Assembly (NCBI GenBank): GCA_964602655.1
Contig: CAZRSF010000094.1
Span: forward strand, 1 to 19,824
Length of the DNA stretch: 19,824 nucleotides
Source: Moduliflexus sp964602655
GTDB lineage: Bacteria > Moduliflexota > Moduliflexia > Moduliflexales > Moduliflexaceae
Reading direction: 5' to 3'
The position numbers and the translations under genes were made by a program. Below, piece after piece: positions 1 to 6,497 of the stretch (positions are counted from its first letter, which is position 1; each line of letters starts with the position of its first letter). The notes under the pieces are model-generated. The model ran no database searches, had not been told where the DNA came from, and was given only the letters and a program-made list of their open reading frames with translations.

Positions 1-15
1 CATATTGCGTTGTAC

Positions 16-98
16 GTCGAAACTGAAGTTTCGACGAGGGCGAAACGGTTGTTTCGCCCTTGACGAAACAACAGTTTCGTCATACGATGTATGATCGT
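16..98. repeat. Tandem array of short 4-nt-loop hairpins
   Basis: Three perfect inverted repeats lie back to back. They are GTCGAAAC-TGAA-GTTTCGAC (16-35), GGGCGAAAC-GGTT-GTTTCGCCC (38-59) and GACGAAAC-AACA-GTTTCGTC (62-81), separated by only 2 nt each. A weaker one, ACGAT-GTATG-ATCGT, follows at 84-98. All three strong hairpins share a CGAAAC/GTTTCG core, while the outer stem bases change in a compensated way. The array begins near the window edge and may extend upstream. No T-tract follows, so it is not a normal terminator. It could be a REP/BIME-like element or a structured leader. Confidence 0.8.
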
Positions 99-249
99 TT
101 CGAACATACACTGACGCGGCGCGTGAAAAACGCTCTGACATCAGTAAGACGCCTCCGGCGAACGAGGACGTTCGCGGTACATAAGCAGCCACAGCGCACG
201 CAAGCAGATTATGTCAATAGATATTTCGGGAAAATGCCGATCAAAAAAC
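99..249. other. Intergenic stretch with one further hairpin
   Basis: I see no convincing gene between the hairpin array and the blaI-type promoter region. The one clear structure is GCGAACG-AGGA-CGTTCGC at 158-175, a perfect 7-bp stem with a 4-nt loop, matching the loop size of the array upstream. Open frames here look like chance. Confidence 0.5.
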
Positions 250-301
250 TTGACACTGACCACGATATATTCTTCTATCGTATCCATACTACATATTCGT
301 A
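250..301 (+). promoter_or_regulatory. Candidate promoter and BlaI-type operator before the repressor gene
   Basis: A consensus -35 box TTGACA sits at 250-255. No good -10 exists at 17-nt spacing (TTCTAT at 273-278 is weak), so the promoter is tentative. TACTACATATTCGTA at 287-301 has one good half of the BlaI/MecI operator dyad (TACTACATATGTAGTA type) and a degraded second half. Its position just upstream of the repressor start fits autoregulation. Confidence 0.35.
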
Positions 302-328
302 CCAATCAATGAGAAAGAAGGAGTTACT

Positions 329-718
329 ATGGCAAAAAAGAACGTCGGATTACCGGAATTATCGCGAGCGGAATATGATATTTTACGCGTCCTTTGGAAA
401 GGGGGCGAACAAACTGTACGGGAAGCGCACGATCAACTTCATCTGACGTATGGCTGGGCATATACGACGACCAAGACGATGATGGATCGCATGGTGGCGA
501 AGGGCTTGCTGCAACGGGATACGTTTCATGGCGTGTTCGTCTATACGCCGCTGATTTCGCGACCTGCCGGACTCGCCAGATTTATCCAATTTTTTGCGGA
601 TCGCGTATTAGAAACCGACGCCAGCACAGTCGTGGCGATGTTTACCAAAAGCCAGGCGATCAGTCAGGACGAAATTCACGAATTAGAACAATTATTGCAA
701 CAACAAGAGGTCAAATAA
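329..718 (+). CDS. BlaI/MecI/CopY family transcriptional repressor
   Basis: The 129-aa protein has the BlaI/MecI layout: an N-terminal winged helix with the family motif LSRAEYDILRVLW (residues 11-23), a recognition helix around 44-60 (AYTTTKTMMDRM) and a helical C-terminal dimerisation part. Family members bind TACA/TGTA dyads and are released when a cognate M56 sensor peptidase triggers their cleavage. The start is supported by AAGGAG at 318-323, 5 nt before the ATG. Only 9 nt separate its stop from the M56 gene, the classic repressor-sensor pairing. The target regulon cannot be read from here. A beta-lactamase gene is absent, so a cell-wall or stress role is inferred rather than drug resistance. 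Confidence 0.9.
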   Translation: MAKKNVGLPELSRAEYDILRVLWKGGEQTVREAHDQLHLTYGWAYTTTKTMMDRMVAKGLLQRDTFHGVFVYTPLISRPAGLARFIQFFADRVLETDASTVVAMFTKSQAISQDEIHELEQLLQQQEVK

Positions 719-727
719 CGATTACGT

Positions 728-2338
728 ATGGCTACCGGGGTGATGACGCTGCTTGACGCGGCAGGATCGTCTATCTTGCCATTGTTGGGTCGGGAATTGG
801 CGTATTCCACGATTCTCTGTCTTGTGATTTTGATCGCGGCCAGAATGATGAAAACCTGGTCGCCTTACTGGCATCTCGGCTTATGGACGATTCTGCTCAT
901 CCGCTTAATCTTGCCGCCGAACCTCTCAAGTCCGGTCAGCGGGCGAATGTTGTTCGATTATCTCGCTGCCACGCCGCTATATCAACGGTTGGCCGAATCA
1001 TTTCATCACGCCTCGAACGCCACGTTTATCACTGCCAACGGCGCGCGATTTTCCGCTGACAACAGCGATGCGGGCGGCGCATCTGCGTATCTGCGCGAAG
1101 CAGACGCTGCCGTTCAGCCGATTCCCTGGGCGGGTGCGATATTATTGCTATGGGGCGCTGGCGCGTCCTTGTGCGCTGCCGCGTATCTCCGGCAATGGCT
1201 CAAATATCGCCGCTATATTCGACAGGCGTCTCCGATCACGCAGCCGGAACTGCGACGAATCGCAGAGGAATTTCGCCATCAATTCGGCCTGCGACGCTCG
1301 ATTCGTTTGGTGGCGTCGGATCGTTTGCTGACACCCTTTACGTTCGGGCTGCGACGACCGGTGATTTATCTTCCCGACTCGCTCATCCGCTTGCAGGCGC
1401 AGGAATCCATCAACGCCGTGATTGCCCATGAAATCGCGCATATCAAACGTTGCGACACGCTCTGGATTTTGCTGCAAAATTTGCTGCAAATCGTCTATTT
1501 TTTTCATCCGGTCGTCTGGTGCGCAAATCATCGGATTCATGCCGCGCGCGAGCGAATTTGCGATCAGCTTGCTGTTGCCACCTGCCGCATGTCGCCGTCT
1601 TCGTATGGCTACAGCCTGTTGGTTGTCGTGAAATTGAATTTGTTCGGGGATGACGGGATGAAATTGCTTCCGGCGTTCAGCAGCCAGTATAAAACGATTC
1701 GCGACCGAATTCAGTCGCTGCAACAGGGAACGGCGCGGAAAACGCGACATGGACGGCTGATTTACGTCTTGTTGCTGATTGCCGCAATCTTTTTGCTGCC
1801 GATGGCGCAAGATGTCTCGTCGCTGACCGCCAGCGTTCTATTATCGCCATTCGACGGCGAGCAGAGAATGCGTATTCAGGAGTTGACAGCGCGGGTTGTC
1901 ACTCCGTATGGCGTCTGGACGAAAGAAATGCAGTACGAGTTCCATCGTCATGCCGGCGTTGACTTGCGAGCCACGCCTGACGAACCTGTCTTTGCCATCA
2001 GTCCCGGCGAAGTAGTGCGCGTTTCGTATCGCTCGCCGAAAACCATTATCGTCAAGCATGATCCGCCGCAGCATACGCCCTTTTACGCTGTGTACGCGAA
2101 CCTGAAAGACGCGCGGGTCAACGCCGGAGATCGTGTTGACGTCAGCACCCAATTAGGACGAATCGCAAAGTGGTATAATCCTGGCCATCTCAAAGAAACG
2201 AATGAGACATTTCTTCATTTGGAAATCCGGAATTCCATCCAGGATGGCCTCGCCGCCAGTTTCAGCAGTAAAACGACAGCGCAACTCGACCAATACTGCT
2301 ACGATCCAGTGAAATTTTTTCAGGATGCGGCGCAGTAA
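728..2338 (+). CDS. BlaR1-like M56 metallopeptidase with C-terminal LytM/M23 domain
   Basis: The 536-aa protein has BlaR1-type topology with hydrophobic segments at about 25-40, 48-63, 133-153 and 343-360. A zinc-peptidase motif HEIAH lies at 234-238 and a downstream E275/CDQ region at 278-280. BlaR1 proteins cleave their repressor after the outer domain senses a signal. Here the expected penicillin-binding sensor is replaced by a LytM/M23-like domain (about 388-502). It keeps the H408-x3-D412 pair and H497, the likely zinc ligands. The residue two before H497 is F495 where active LytM enzymes have the catalytic His, so this domain may bind peptidoglycan or a ligand without cutting. The ATG at 728 has only a poor ribosome site. 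In-frame GTG 740 or ATG 743 are alternatives. Confidence 0.85.
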   Translation: MATGVMTLLDAAGSSILPLLGRELAYSTILCLVILIAARMMKTWSPYWHLGLWTILLIRLILPPNLSSPVSGRMLFDYLAATPLYQRLAESFHHASNATFITANGARFSADNSDAGGASAYLREADAAVQPIPWAGAILLLWGAGASLCAAAYLRQWLKYRRYIRQASPITQPELRRIAEEFRHQFGLRRSIRLVASDRLLTPFTFGLRRPVIYLPDSLIRLQAQESINAVIAHEIAHIKRCDTLWILLQNLLQIVYFFHPVVWCANHRIHAARERICDQLAVATCRMSPSSYGYSLLVVVKLNLFGDDGMKLLPAFSSQYKTIRDRIQSLQQGTARKTRHGRLIYVLLLIAAIFLLPMAQDVSSLTASVLLSPFDGEQRMRIQELTARVVTPYGVWTKEMQYEFHRHAGVDLRATPDEPVFAISPGEVVRVSYRSPKTIIVKHDPPQHTPFYAVYANLKDARVNAGDRVDVSTQLGRIAKWYNPGHLKETNETFLHLEIRNSIQDGLAASFSSKTTAQLDQYCYDPVKFFQDAAQ

Positions 2339-2391
2339 ACCTGCTTGAAAAAAGCGCAACCCAGTTACCTGTAACCAGAATGTTATTGAGA

Positions 2392-2425
2392 AGGCGTCAG
2401 ACACTTTCAAAAGTGTCTGACGCCT
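2392..2425. terminator. Long perfect palindrome after the M56 gene; terminator or dispersed repeat
   Basis: AGGCGTCAGACACTTT (2392-2407) and AAAGTGTCTGACGCCT (2410-2425) are perfect reverse complements with almost no loop, followed by a modest T-rich ATTCTTCTGTC. It could end the blaI-M56 transcript. Its core (GTCAGACAC...GTGTCTGAC) recurs in the palindrome at 3615-3647, so it may be a dispersed element. A smaller GTTAC-CT-GTAAC palindrome lies at 2364-2375. Confidence 0.6.
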
Positions 2426-2461
2426 ATTCTTCTGTCATTACAGATATCCTCTAAAATCGTT

Positions 2462-3274
2462 ATGCACGACATCAAACATTATACCGAAAGCAATCGCGCC
2501 GCCTGGAATGAGGCGATGCCCAAACATCAGGCTGCCGCAAAAGACGACCTCGACCGACACTTTGCCCGGCCTAACTATATTTATCAGACCGAGCCGGAAA
2601 TACTGAGCGTCCTTGATAAGATCGGAATCAGCGGAAAAGATGTGCTGCATCTCTGCTGTAATAATGGGCGCGAACTCCTTTCCTTGAAAAATATGGGGGC
2701 AGGCCGCTGCGTCGGAGTGGACATCAGCGATGAAGCGATTGCTGAGGCGAATGAACGGGCGCAGAAATGCGGCATTACGTGCGAATTCATCCGCGCTGAT
2801 GTCTATGAATTGCCGGACAATCTCGCGAATTCGTTCGATCTTGTCTATTTGACGGCAGGGTGTCTCGGTTGGATTCCCGACCTGACCGGATTTTTTCGTG
2901 TGATTGCAATGGCGCTGCGTGAGCATGGCATCGTCCTGATCCATGAAATTCATCCGTTTTCCGAGATGCTTCCGTTCGATCATCGCCAGACGGAAGATCG
3001 GTTGCAAATCATCGAACCGTATTTCAGGGATGAACCTCTTATTGAAAACAGCAGCTTAGATTATGTCGGCGGGACGGACTACGAGGCCAAAACGCAGTAT
3101 TGGTTCGTGCATACGGTGTCCGCCGTGATCATGGCGATGATCGGGAACGGCTTGACGCTTGAGGAGTTTTCGGAGCATCCGCGCGATATTTCCGCAGGCC
3201 ATCGGAAGCAAGAAAAAGCGAACGCTGGCATTCCGCTCAGCATGATTATGATTGCCAGAAAAACACCGTCGTAA
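2462..3274 (+). CDS. Class I SAM-dependent methyltransferase
   Basis: The 270-aa protein carries a Rossmann methyltransferase core. The SAM-binding motif I is VLHLCCNNG (61-69), with the acidic end of strand beta-2 at GVDIS (85-89, D87), RADVYELP following, and SFDLVYLTAG (124-133) as the motif leading to the post-II region. CCNNG replaces the more usual G-x-G pattern, a variant seen in related small-molecule methyltransferases. No substrate-specific domain is visible. The gene begins 36 nt after the 2392-2425 palindrome and ends 23 nt before a strong terminator, so it is probably a single-gene unit or read-through from the M56 gene. The Shine-Dalgarno is weak. The substrate is unknown. Confidence 0.85.
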   Translation: MHDIKHYTESNRAAWNEAMPKHQAAAKDDLDRHFARPNYIYQTEPEILSVLDKIGISGKDVLHLCCNNGRELLSLKNMGAGRCVGVDISDEAIAEANERAQKCGITCEFIRADVYELPDNLANSFDLVYLTAGCLGWIPDLTGFFRVIAMALREHGIVLIHEIHPFSEMLPFDHRQTEDRLQIIEPYFRDEPLIENSSLDYVGGTDYEAKTQYWFVHTVSAVIMAMIGNGLTLEEFSEHPRDISAGHRKQEKANAGIPLSMIMIARKTPS

Positions 3275-3297
3275 ACATTGAAGAATGGTTTGTTCTC

Positions 3298-3334
3298 AGC
3301 CCCGTCAGGGTTCGTAACCCTGACGGGGCTTTAT
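3298..3334. terminator. Bidirectional intrinsic terminator between convergent genes
   Basis: AGCCCCGTCAGGGTT (3298-3312) and AACCCTGACGGGGCT (3316-3330) form a perfect 15-bp GC-rich stem with loop CGT, followed by TTAT. It lies between the plus-strand methyltransferase stop and the minus-strand GlsB-type stop, where a shared terminator is expected. Confidence 0.85.
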
Positions 3335-3342
3335 CTCACGTG

Positions 3343-3591
3343 CTATTTTTTGACCTTCCGCCAGATAGCCAGAACGACTACCGCGCCGATGACAGCAATC
3401 ACCATGCTTTTGATATTCCAGCCCGTGAAGCTGCCGATGCCGAGAAACGAACTGATCGCCCCGCCGACAAACGCGCCGACGATGCCTAACAGCGTTGTCA
3501 CGATGAATCCGCCCGAATCTTTGCCCGGCATGATGTATTTTGCTAATGCGCCAGCAATCAAACCTAAAAGAATCCACGATAAGATACCCAT
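3343..3591 (-). CDS. GlsB/YeaQ/YmgE family stress-response membrane protein
   Basis: The 82-aa protein is mostly three glycine-rich membrane helices (about 2-20, 27-48 and 58-77) and ends in RKVKK. The conserved GLIAGALAKYIMPG and LGIVGAFVGG stretches match the transglycosylase-associated/GlsB family (Pfam PF04226). These are small inner-membrane proteins often induced by stress, with no firmly known biochemistry. The ATG is supported by GGGAGG (plus-strand 3600-3605), 8 nt away. It is the last of three minus-strand genes, separated from the one before it by a palindrome at 3615-3647 that could attenuate read-through. Confidence 0.9.
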   Translation of the reverse strand: MGILSWILLGLIAGALAKYIMPGKDSGGFIVTTLLGIVGAFVGGAISSFLGIGSFTGWNIKSMVIAVIGAVVVLAIWRKVKK

Positions 3592-3614
3592 AATATGCGC
3601 CTCCCGCGCAATTG

Positions 3615-3647
3615 ACCTGTCAGATACCTTTCAGGTGTCTGACAGGT
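3615..3647. repeat. Palindrome sharing its core with the 2392 element
   Basis: ACCTGTCAGATACCT (3615-3629) pairs with AGGTGTCTGACAGGT (3633-3647) around loop TTC, with one T-G wobble. The GTCAGA-ACNNTTCA-GTGTCTGAC core matches the palindrome at 2392-2425 about 1.2 kb away. It sits between two minus-strand genes and could be a dispersed intergenic palindrome or an attenuator. Confidence 0.65.
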
Positions 3648-3674
3648 TTGAGGAATGACCGATATGAGGCGTTG

Positions 3675-4568
3675 TCAAATTTCGTTGACGGCGCGCTCGA
3701 TCAACCGTCGCGCAATCGTCTGCGTGCCGGTATGTTCATAATAATTCGTCGTCATGTCGAGAAACGCGGCGACGTAATCCAATTTGCTGTCCGATAATTC
3801 CACGAACCGGCTGAGACCGCTCAACACCTTCTCCACCGTCATCTCGTGGTCTCGCATGAAATCGCCCATCCACCCGCTGACGGCGGTGAAGCTTTTCGTG
3901 ACGAATCCCAATTTTTGCGACGAATCGCCGCCGGGGATGTATTCGTTGATCTGCTGGAACATTTTGTTTTTTTCCAATTCCTTCGGTTGCATGCCGTCGA
4001 GACGTTCGGCGACTTTTCCAACGAAATCAGGCCCTAACGGAATCAATCCGTCAATGGCAAGCAGCGCTGCCATCCGCATCATCGCTTCGCCGCTGTAATC
4101 AGCGAGAGAACGGACGAAATCCGCCACGCTGTCCCCCGGAATGCCGTTCACGAGGCAAAATCCAGCGACTTCGGCGACCAACTTCAAACTCACGTCAACG
4201 GTCTGCGTCGTATCGGCGGAGGGCGTCAGTTTATTCAGAAACGATAACAGTCGAATCTTTTCGCCGATTTTACTCGCTAACGCCGCTTTTGCCAGCGCGC
4301 TATCCACGTTGTCAACCGTCTGATACAGCCACAATGCGCGTTGATAGCCTTGCGCTTTGTCGTTGAACAACGCGATGGCGCGGTCGCCGATTTTTTGCAC
4401 CAGGCGCTCGTCGCTTTCGCCGCTGACTTTGCGGATGGTATTGGTAAACCCGACTAAATTCTCCCACTGACCGGGCGCGACGAAATCCAGGGCGCGCAGC
4501 GTTTTGATCGTCAGGCCATCAGTAGGCAATTCATCAATAATCTCATAAAACGGCTTTACGTTACTCAT
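3675..4568 (-). CDS. Unrecognised all-helical protein
   Basis: The 297-aa protein has no family I recognise. It has no signal peptide and no obvious membrane helix. The sequence reads as amphipathic helices throughout (for example GDRAIALFNDKAQGYQRAL near 61-79, and repeated leucine/alanine-rich helices up to the C terminus), with few glycines or motif-like clusters. It is probably a cytoplasmic helical-bundle or scaffold protein, not an enzyme. A strong GGGAGG lies about 7 nt before the ATG. It follows the predicted lipoprotein gene by 36 nt in the same direction, so the two are likely co-transcribed. Function cannot be assigned. Confidence 0.75.
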   Translation of the reverse strand: MSNVKPFYEIIDELPTDGLTIKTLRALDFVAPGQWENLVGFTNTIRKVSGESDERLVQKIGDRAIALFNDKAQGYQRALWLYQTVDNVDSALAKAALASKIGEKIRLLSFLNKLTPSADTTQTVDVSLKLVAEVAGFCLVNGIPGDSVADFVRSLADYSGEAMMRMAALLAIDGLIPLGPDFVGKVAERLDGMQPKELEKNKMFQQINEYIPGGDSSQKLGFVTKSFTAVSGWMGDFMRDHEMTVEKVLSGLSRFVELSDSKLDYVAAFLDMTTNYYEHTGTQTIARRLIERAVNEI

Positions 4569-4604
4569 ATCATACCTCCCTTGTCGAGTGTCAGATGTTC
4601 CTGA

Positions 4605-5132
4605 TTATGGCGTCGCCACGCCGGATAAGCCTTTCAGATCGAATTTTTGCAGCCATGCTTGCCGGGCGTTTGCGTCGAACGTGGCATCCTTCGAGCGAAC
4701 TTGCACCTGCAAACGATTGGCGATCAACAGCGCGGTGCCATTATCGCCGACGGCGACCATCGGGTACTCTTGCAATTTTTCAGCGGCTTGTTTGTATTTG
4801 TCCGCAGCTTCAGGATTGCTGATCGTGTCGAAGATGGACAATGTCGCCACTTCTTTGCCGCTCGCGTCTTCCAGTTTCGCTTCGGCAAACCCTTGTTTTT
4901 CCTGTGTATAAATTATTTTGAAGCCTTCGCTGGCCTGCGGAAAAAATTTATTGAATGTGCCTCCTGCCAGCGCTTGTTTTTCCGTCGCCTTCTGCCCGGT
5001 CGTTTGTTCCTGCTTCGCATCCCAGCGCGACGGTTTCTTCGGTTCTTCTTTCCGACACGCCGCCCCCCAAAGCAGAATCGCCGCAATCAGCGCGCAAGCG
5101 AAACCATATCGAATCCGTATCACCCGTTGCAT
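4605..5132 (-). CDS. Predicted small lipoprotein, function unknown
   Basis: From the ATG at 5132 the product is 175 aa. A basic N terminus (MQRVIRIRYG), a hydrophobic run (CALIAAILLWG) and GAAC ending at Cys26 make a signal peptide with a slightly atypical lipobox. A charged low-complexity linker (RKEEPKKPSRWDAKQEQ) then precedes a compact domain ending in AWLQKFDLKGL. An in-frame GTG at 5141 would directly abut the AGGAGG (5142-5147) with no spacing, while ATG 5132 has 9 nt, so I chose the ATG. The gene probably heads an operon with the helical protein and the GlsB-type gene. The mature protein should be membrane-anchored outside the cytoplasm. I do not recognise the domain. Confidence 0.8.
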   Translation of the reverse strand: MQRVIRIRYGFACALIAAILLWGAACRKEEPKKPSRWDAKQEQTTGQKATEKQALAGGTFNKFFPQASEGFKIIYTQEKQGFAEAKLEDASGKEVATLSIFDTISNPEAADKYKQAAEKLQEYPMVAVGDNGTALLIANRLQVQVRSKDATFDANARQAWLQKFDLKGLSGVATP

Positions 5133-5159
5133 CGCGTTCACCCTCCTGACAAAGCGTCT

Positions 5160-5176
5160 CTTGCGCCATGCGCAAG
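5160..5176. promoter_or_regulatory. Short hairpin in the lipoprotein leader
   Basis: CTTGCGC-CAT-GCGCAAG is a perfect 7-bp inverted repeat 28 nt upstream of the lipoprotein ATG, between the predicted promoter and the ribosome site. It could be a leader hairpin or an operator. No ligand can be inferred. Confidence 0.4.
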
Positions 5177-5236
5177 GACGCCAAGCCTTGTTCGAACCAT
5201 CAATTCATGCCTGCGTGATGTCATCACATCGTCCCA

Positions 5237-5265
5237 ATAAAAAAACGTTATGCAATTTATGTCAA
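5237..5265 (-). promoter_or_regulatory. Predicted sigma-70-type promoter for the lipoprotein operon
   Basis: Read on the minus strand, TTGACA (plus 5260-5265) is followed after exactly 17 nt by TTTTAT (plus 5237-5242), within an AT-rich stretch. It lies about 105 nt upstream of the lipoprotein ATG and points the right way. Confidence 0.55.
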
Positions 5266-5516
5266 TCTTTCTTTTTGTAAATTATGAGAGAAAATACGAC
5301 AACTGGCGTTTCGATGGCATGATGACGGTCTCTGTTTTCCGATTGCGGATTTATATGCAGGCGCGCTCGAACCTGAAGATGCCCACGCCATTCCTGATAT
5401 GTTCGATGCGACATTCGCCAGTACAGCGTATGCGCCGAAGTCGGCATAAAATATATGCTGGTCAGAAAGACGCGCTTACTTCCATGCGGCTCTTTCCAAA
5501 TGAAGGTGTCAAGCGG
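5266..5516. other. Gene-poor stretch, possibly holding a decayed coding fragment
   Basis: No credible intact gene is present. On the plus strand an open frame from 5288 to a TAA at 5450 has gene-like residues near its end (DLYAGALEPEDAH and IPDMFDATFAS) but no proper start and no ribosome site, since the frame is closed by TGA at 5285-5287. It may be a remnant of a lost gene, or chance. I could not assign a family. Confidence 0.25.
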
Positions 5517-5563
5517 CAGCCGATTTCGCGCTCATCAGCCCGGCGCAGGCGTTGCGCGTTTCG
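5517..5563. repeat. Copy A of the post-toxin 47-bp repeat
   Basis: These 47 bases match 6506-6552 at 42 positions, and the inner 36 (5528-5563) match at 34. The copy begins 22 nt past the stop of the PIN toxin. Read on the minus strand, one frame gives ETRNACAGLMSA followed shortly by a TGA, the same peptide as in copy B. Here there is no upstream start codon, so it looks like a truncated remnant of the small ORF seen at copy B. Confidence 0.7.
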
Positions 5564-5585
5564 GATCGCGGGGCGATGGCATGTT

Positions 5586-5924
5586 CTATTCGACCGGCAT
5601 AATCGTTTCAAGCGGCTGCCGCCCGTGTTTGCGATAAATATGAAAATCCGAATCGAGCGTCAAGATCGCGCTATCGTCGTATAATTCTGCCATACGGACA
5701 AGACATGCATCAGCAAACGACATCGGAACATTCGCATATTTTCGCATCAACTGTGAAGCATGTCGTCTATTGAGCAGGAAACACGCTTCTGAAAGAACGG
5801 CTTCACACGTCAGGAGCGAATAGGCCATGTCTGTCATCTGGGCAAGCGTCCATGCGTGGGCGTCGTCGCGTTCGCTCAGAAACGCGACCAATGGCCCCGT
5901 ATCAATTATCGCAGCATCCCTCAT
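5586..5924 (-). CDS. PIN-domain (VapC-type) toxin ribonuclease
   Basis: The 112-aa protein has the acidic residues of a PIN nuclease: D8 in AIIDTGPLVA, E41 or E46 in CEAVLSEACFL, D72 in SFADACLVRM, and D91/D93 in LTLDSDFHIYR. PIN toxins of type II TA pairs cleave RNA (often tRNA or rRNA) in a metal-dependent way and are held inactive by a bound antitoxin. The ATG at 5924 overlaps the TGA of the upstream antitoxin by 4 nt (ATGA), and GGAGGG lies about 8 nt upstream. All catalytic positions are present, so it is probably active. It is the last gene of the minus-strand block, and a 47-bp repeat follows its stop. Confidence 0.9.
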   Translation of the reverse strand: MRDAAIIDTGPLVAFLSERDDAHAWTLAQMTDMAYSLLTCEAVLSEACFLLNRRHASQLMRKYANVPMSFADACLVRMAELYDDSAILTLDSDFHIYRKHGRQPLETIMPVE

Positions 5925-6157
5925 TCGCCATAGCCCTCCATATAGCGGGGGTTGGTGGCAAGATCAAGCGCAGCGTCTTTGATGCACCCGGCATATCGTT
6001 GCGCAACCTGTAAAAATGAGCGTGGCGGTCGGCTGATGATCTTGTTCGTCTCCTGCGTATGCTCAAGCTGCTGAAATTGCCGAATAAGCGCGTCGAGATC
6101 AATGCGATCCGGAAGATGAGAAATTACTGATAACACATCCTGTTTTAAGACCGTCAT
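5921..6157 (-). CDS. Antitoxin partner of the PIN toxin
   Basis: The 78-aa protein ends in the antitoxin-like tail LDLATNPRYMEGYGE and has a helical N-terminal half (MTVLKQDVLSVISHLP). The C-terminal tail probably wraps the PIN toxin encoded immediately downstream. ATG 6157 is chosen because AAGGAGG (plus 6167-6173) sits 9 nt upstream. A longer frame runs back to about 6481 but passes through the UPF0175 gene in another frame and is not real. It overlaps the toxin start by 4 nt, so the two are translationally coupled. No clear DNA-binding fold is visible by eye. Confidence 0.8.
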   Translation of the reverse strand: MTVLKQDVLSVISHLPDRIDLDALIRQFQQLEHTQETNKIISRPPRSFLQVAQRYAGCIKDAALDLATNPRYMEGYGE

Positions 6158-6207
6158 GCTGCGATTCCTCCTTCGAAAAATATCGTGTCTGTTCATTGCA
6201 AACCACG

Positions 6208-6435
6208 TCAGGCATTGGCGACATCCTCCGCGAGGTCGTCCGGCGCATAATTGAAGACAGAGACACCGTAATCGCCAAGCACTTCCATGAACGTCCGTTT
6301 GGAGTAGCCTGCGACCGCCGCCGCCTGCCCGATAGAAAGCGTTCCCTGCTCGTAGAGTTTGGCAGCGAGAATCAATTGGATTTCGCGCGGATTGATGCGG
6401 ACAAATTCCGGTAAGGCAATTTGAATCGTTTGCAT
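6208..6435 (-). CDS. UPF0175 family antitoxin, no adjacent DUF3368 toxin
   Basis: The 75-aa protein shows the UPF0175 (COG2886) pattern: IQIALPEFVRI at the start, then LAAKLYEQGTLSIGQAAAVAGYSKRTFMEVLGDYGV, a helical DNA-binding-like core, and an acidic tail (APDDLAEDV). UPF0175 proteins normally pair with a downstream DUF3368 PIN-like toxin. Here the next gene, 50 nt downstream, is a different antitoxin, so this one is an orphan or guards against a toxin elsewhere, possibly the DUF3368 protein encoded upstream. AAGGAG lies about 8 nt before the ATG. Confidence 0.85.
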   Translation of the reverse strand: MQTIQIALPEFVRINPREIQLILAAKLYEQGTLSIGQAAAVAGYSKRTFMEVLGDYGVSVFNYAPDDLAEDVANA

Positions 6436-6497
6436 AGGTCATCTCCTTCCTGTATGTATAAAATGAACACGCCACCCACAAAAAGTCAACCAGCCCC

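Noticed and set aside
1..63. Tail of an upstream coding gene ending at TGA 61-63
   Set aside because: The frame is open only across the hairpin array, and 63 nt are too few to judge.
16..81. CRISPR-like array because of repeated GTTTC/GAAAC
   Set aside because: The units are palindromes separated by 2 nt, not by 30-nt spacers, the repeats are not identical, and no cas gene is present.
60..446. A 128-codon plus-strand frame at 60-446
   Set aside because: It overlaps the hairpin array and the well-supported BlaI start in another frame, and its content is Arg-rich with no family resemblance.
5288..5450. A plus-strand gene with DLYAGALEPEDAH-like content
   Set aside because: No start codon, no ribosome site and no recognised family. 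Kept only as a possible remnant in the intergenic entry.
5158..6481. Long minus-strand frame 5921-6481 as one antitoxin gene
   Set aside because: Its upstream half runs through the UPF0175 gene in a different frame and is Cys/Arg-rich. ATG 6157 has a good ribosome site.
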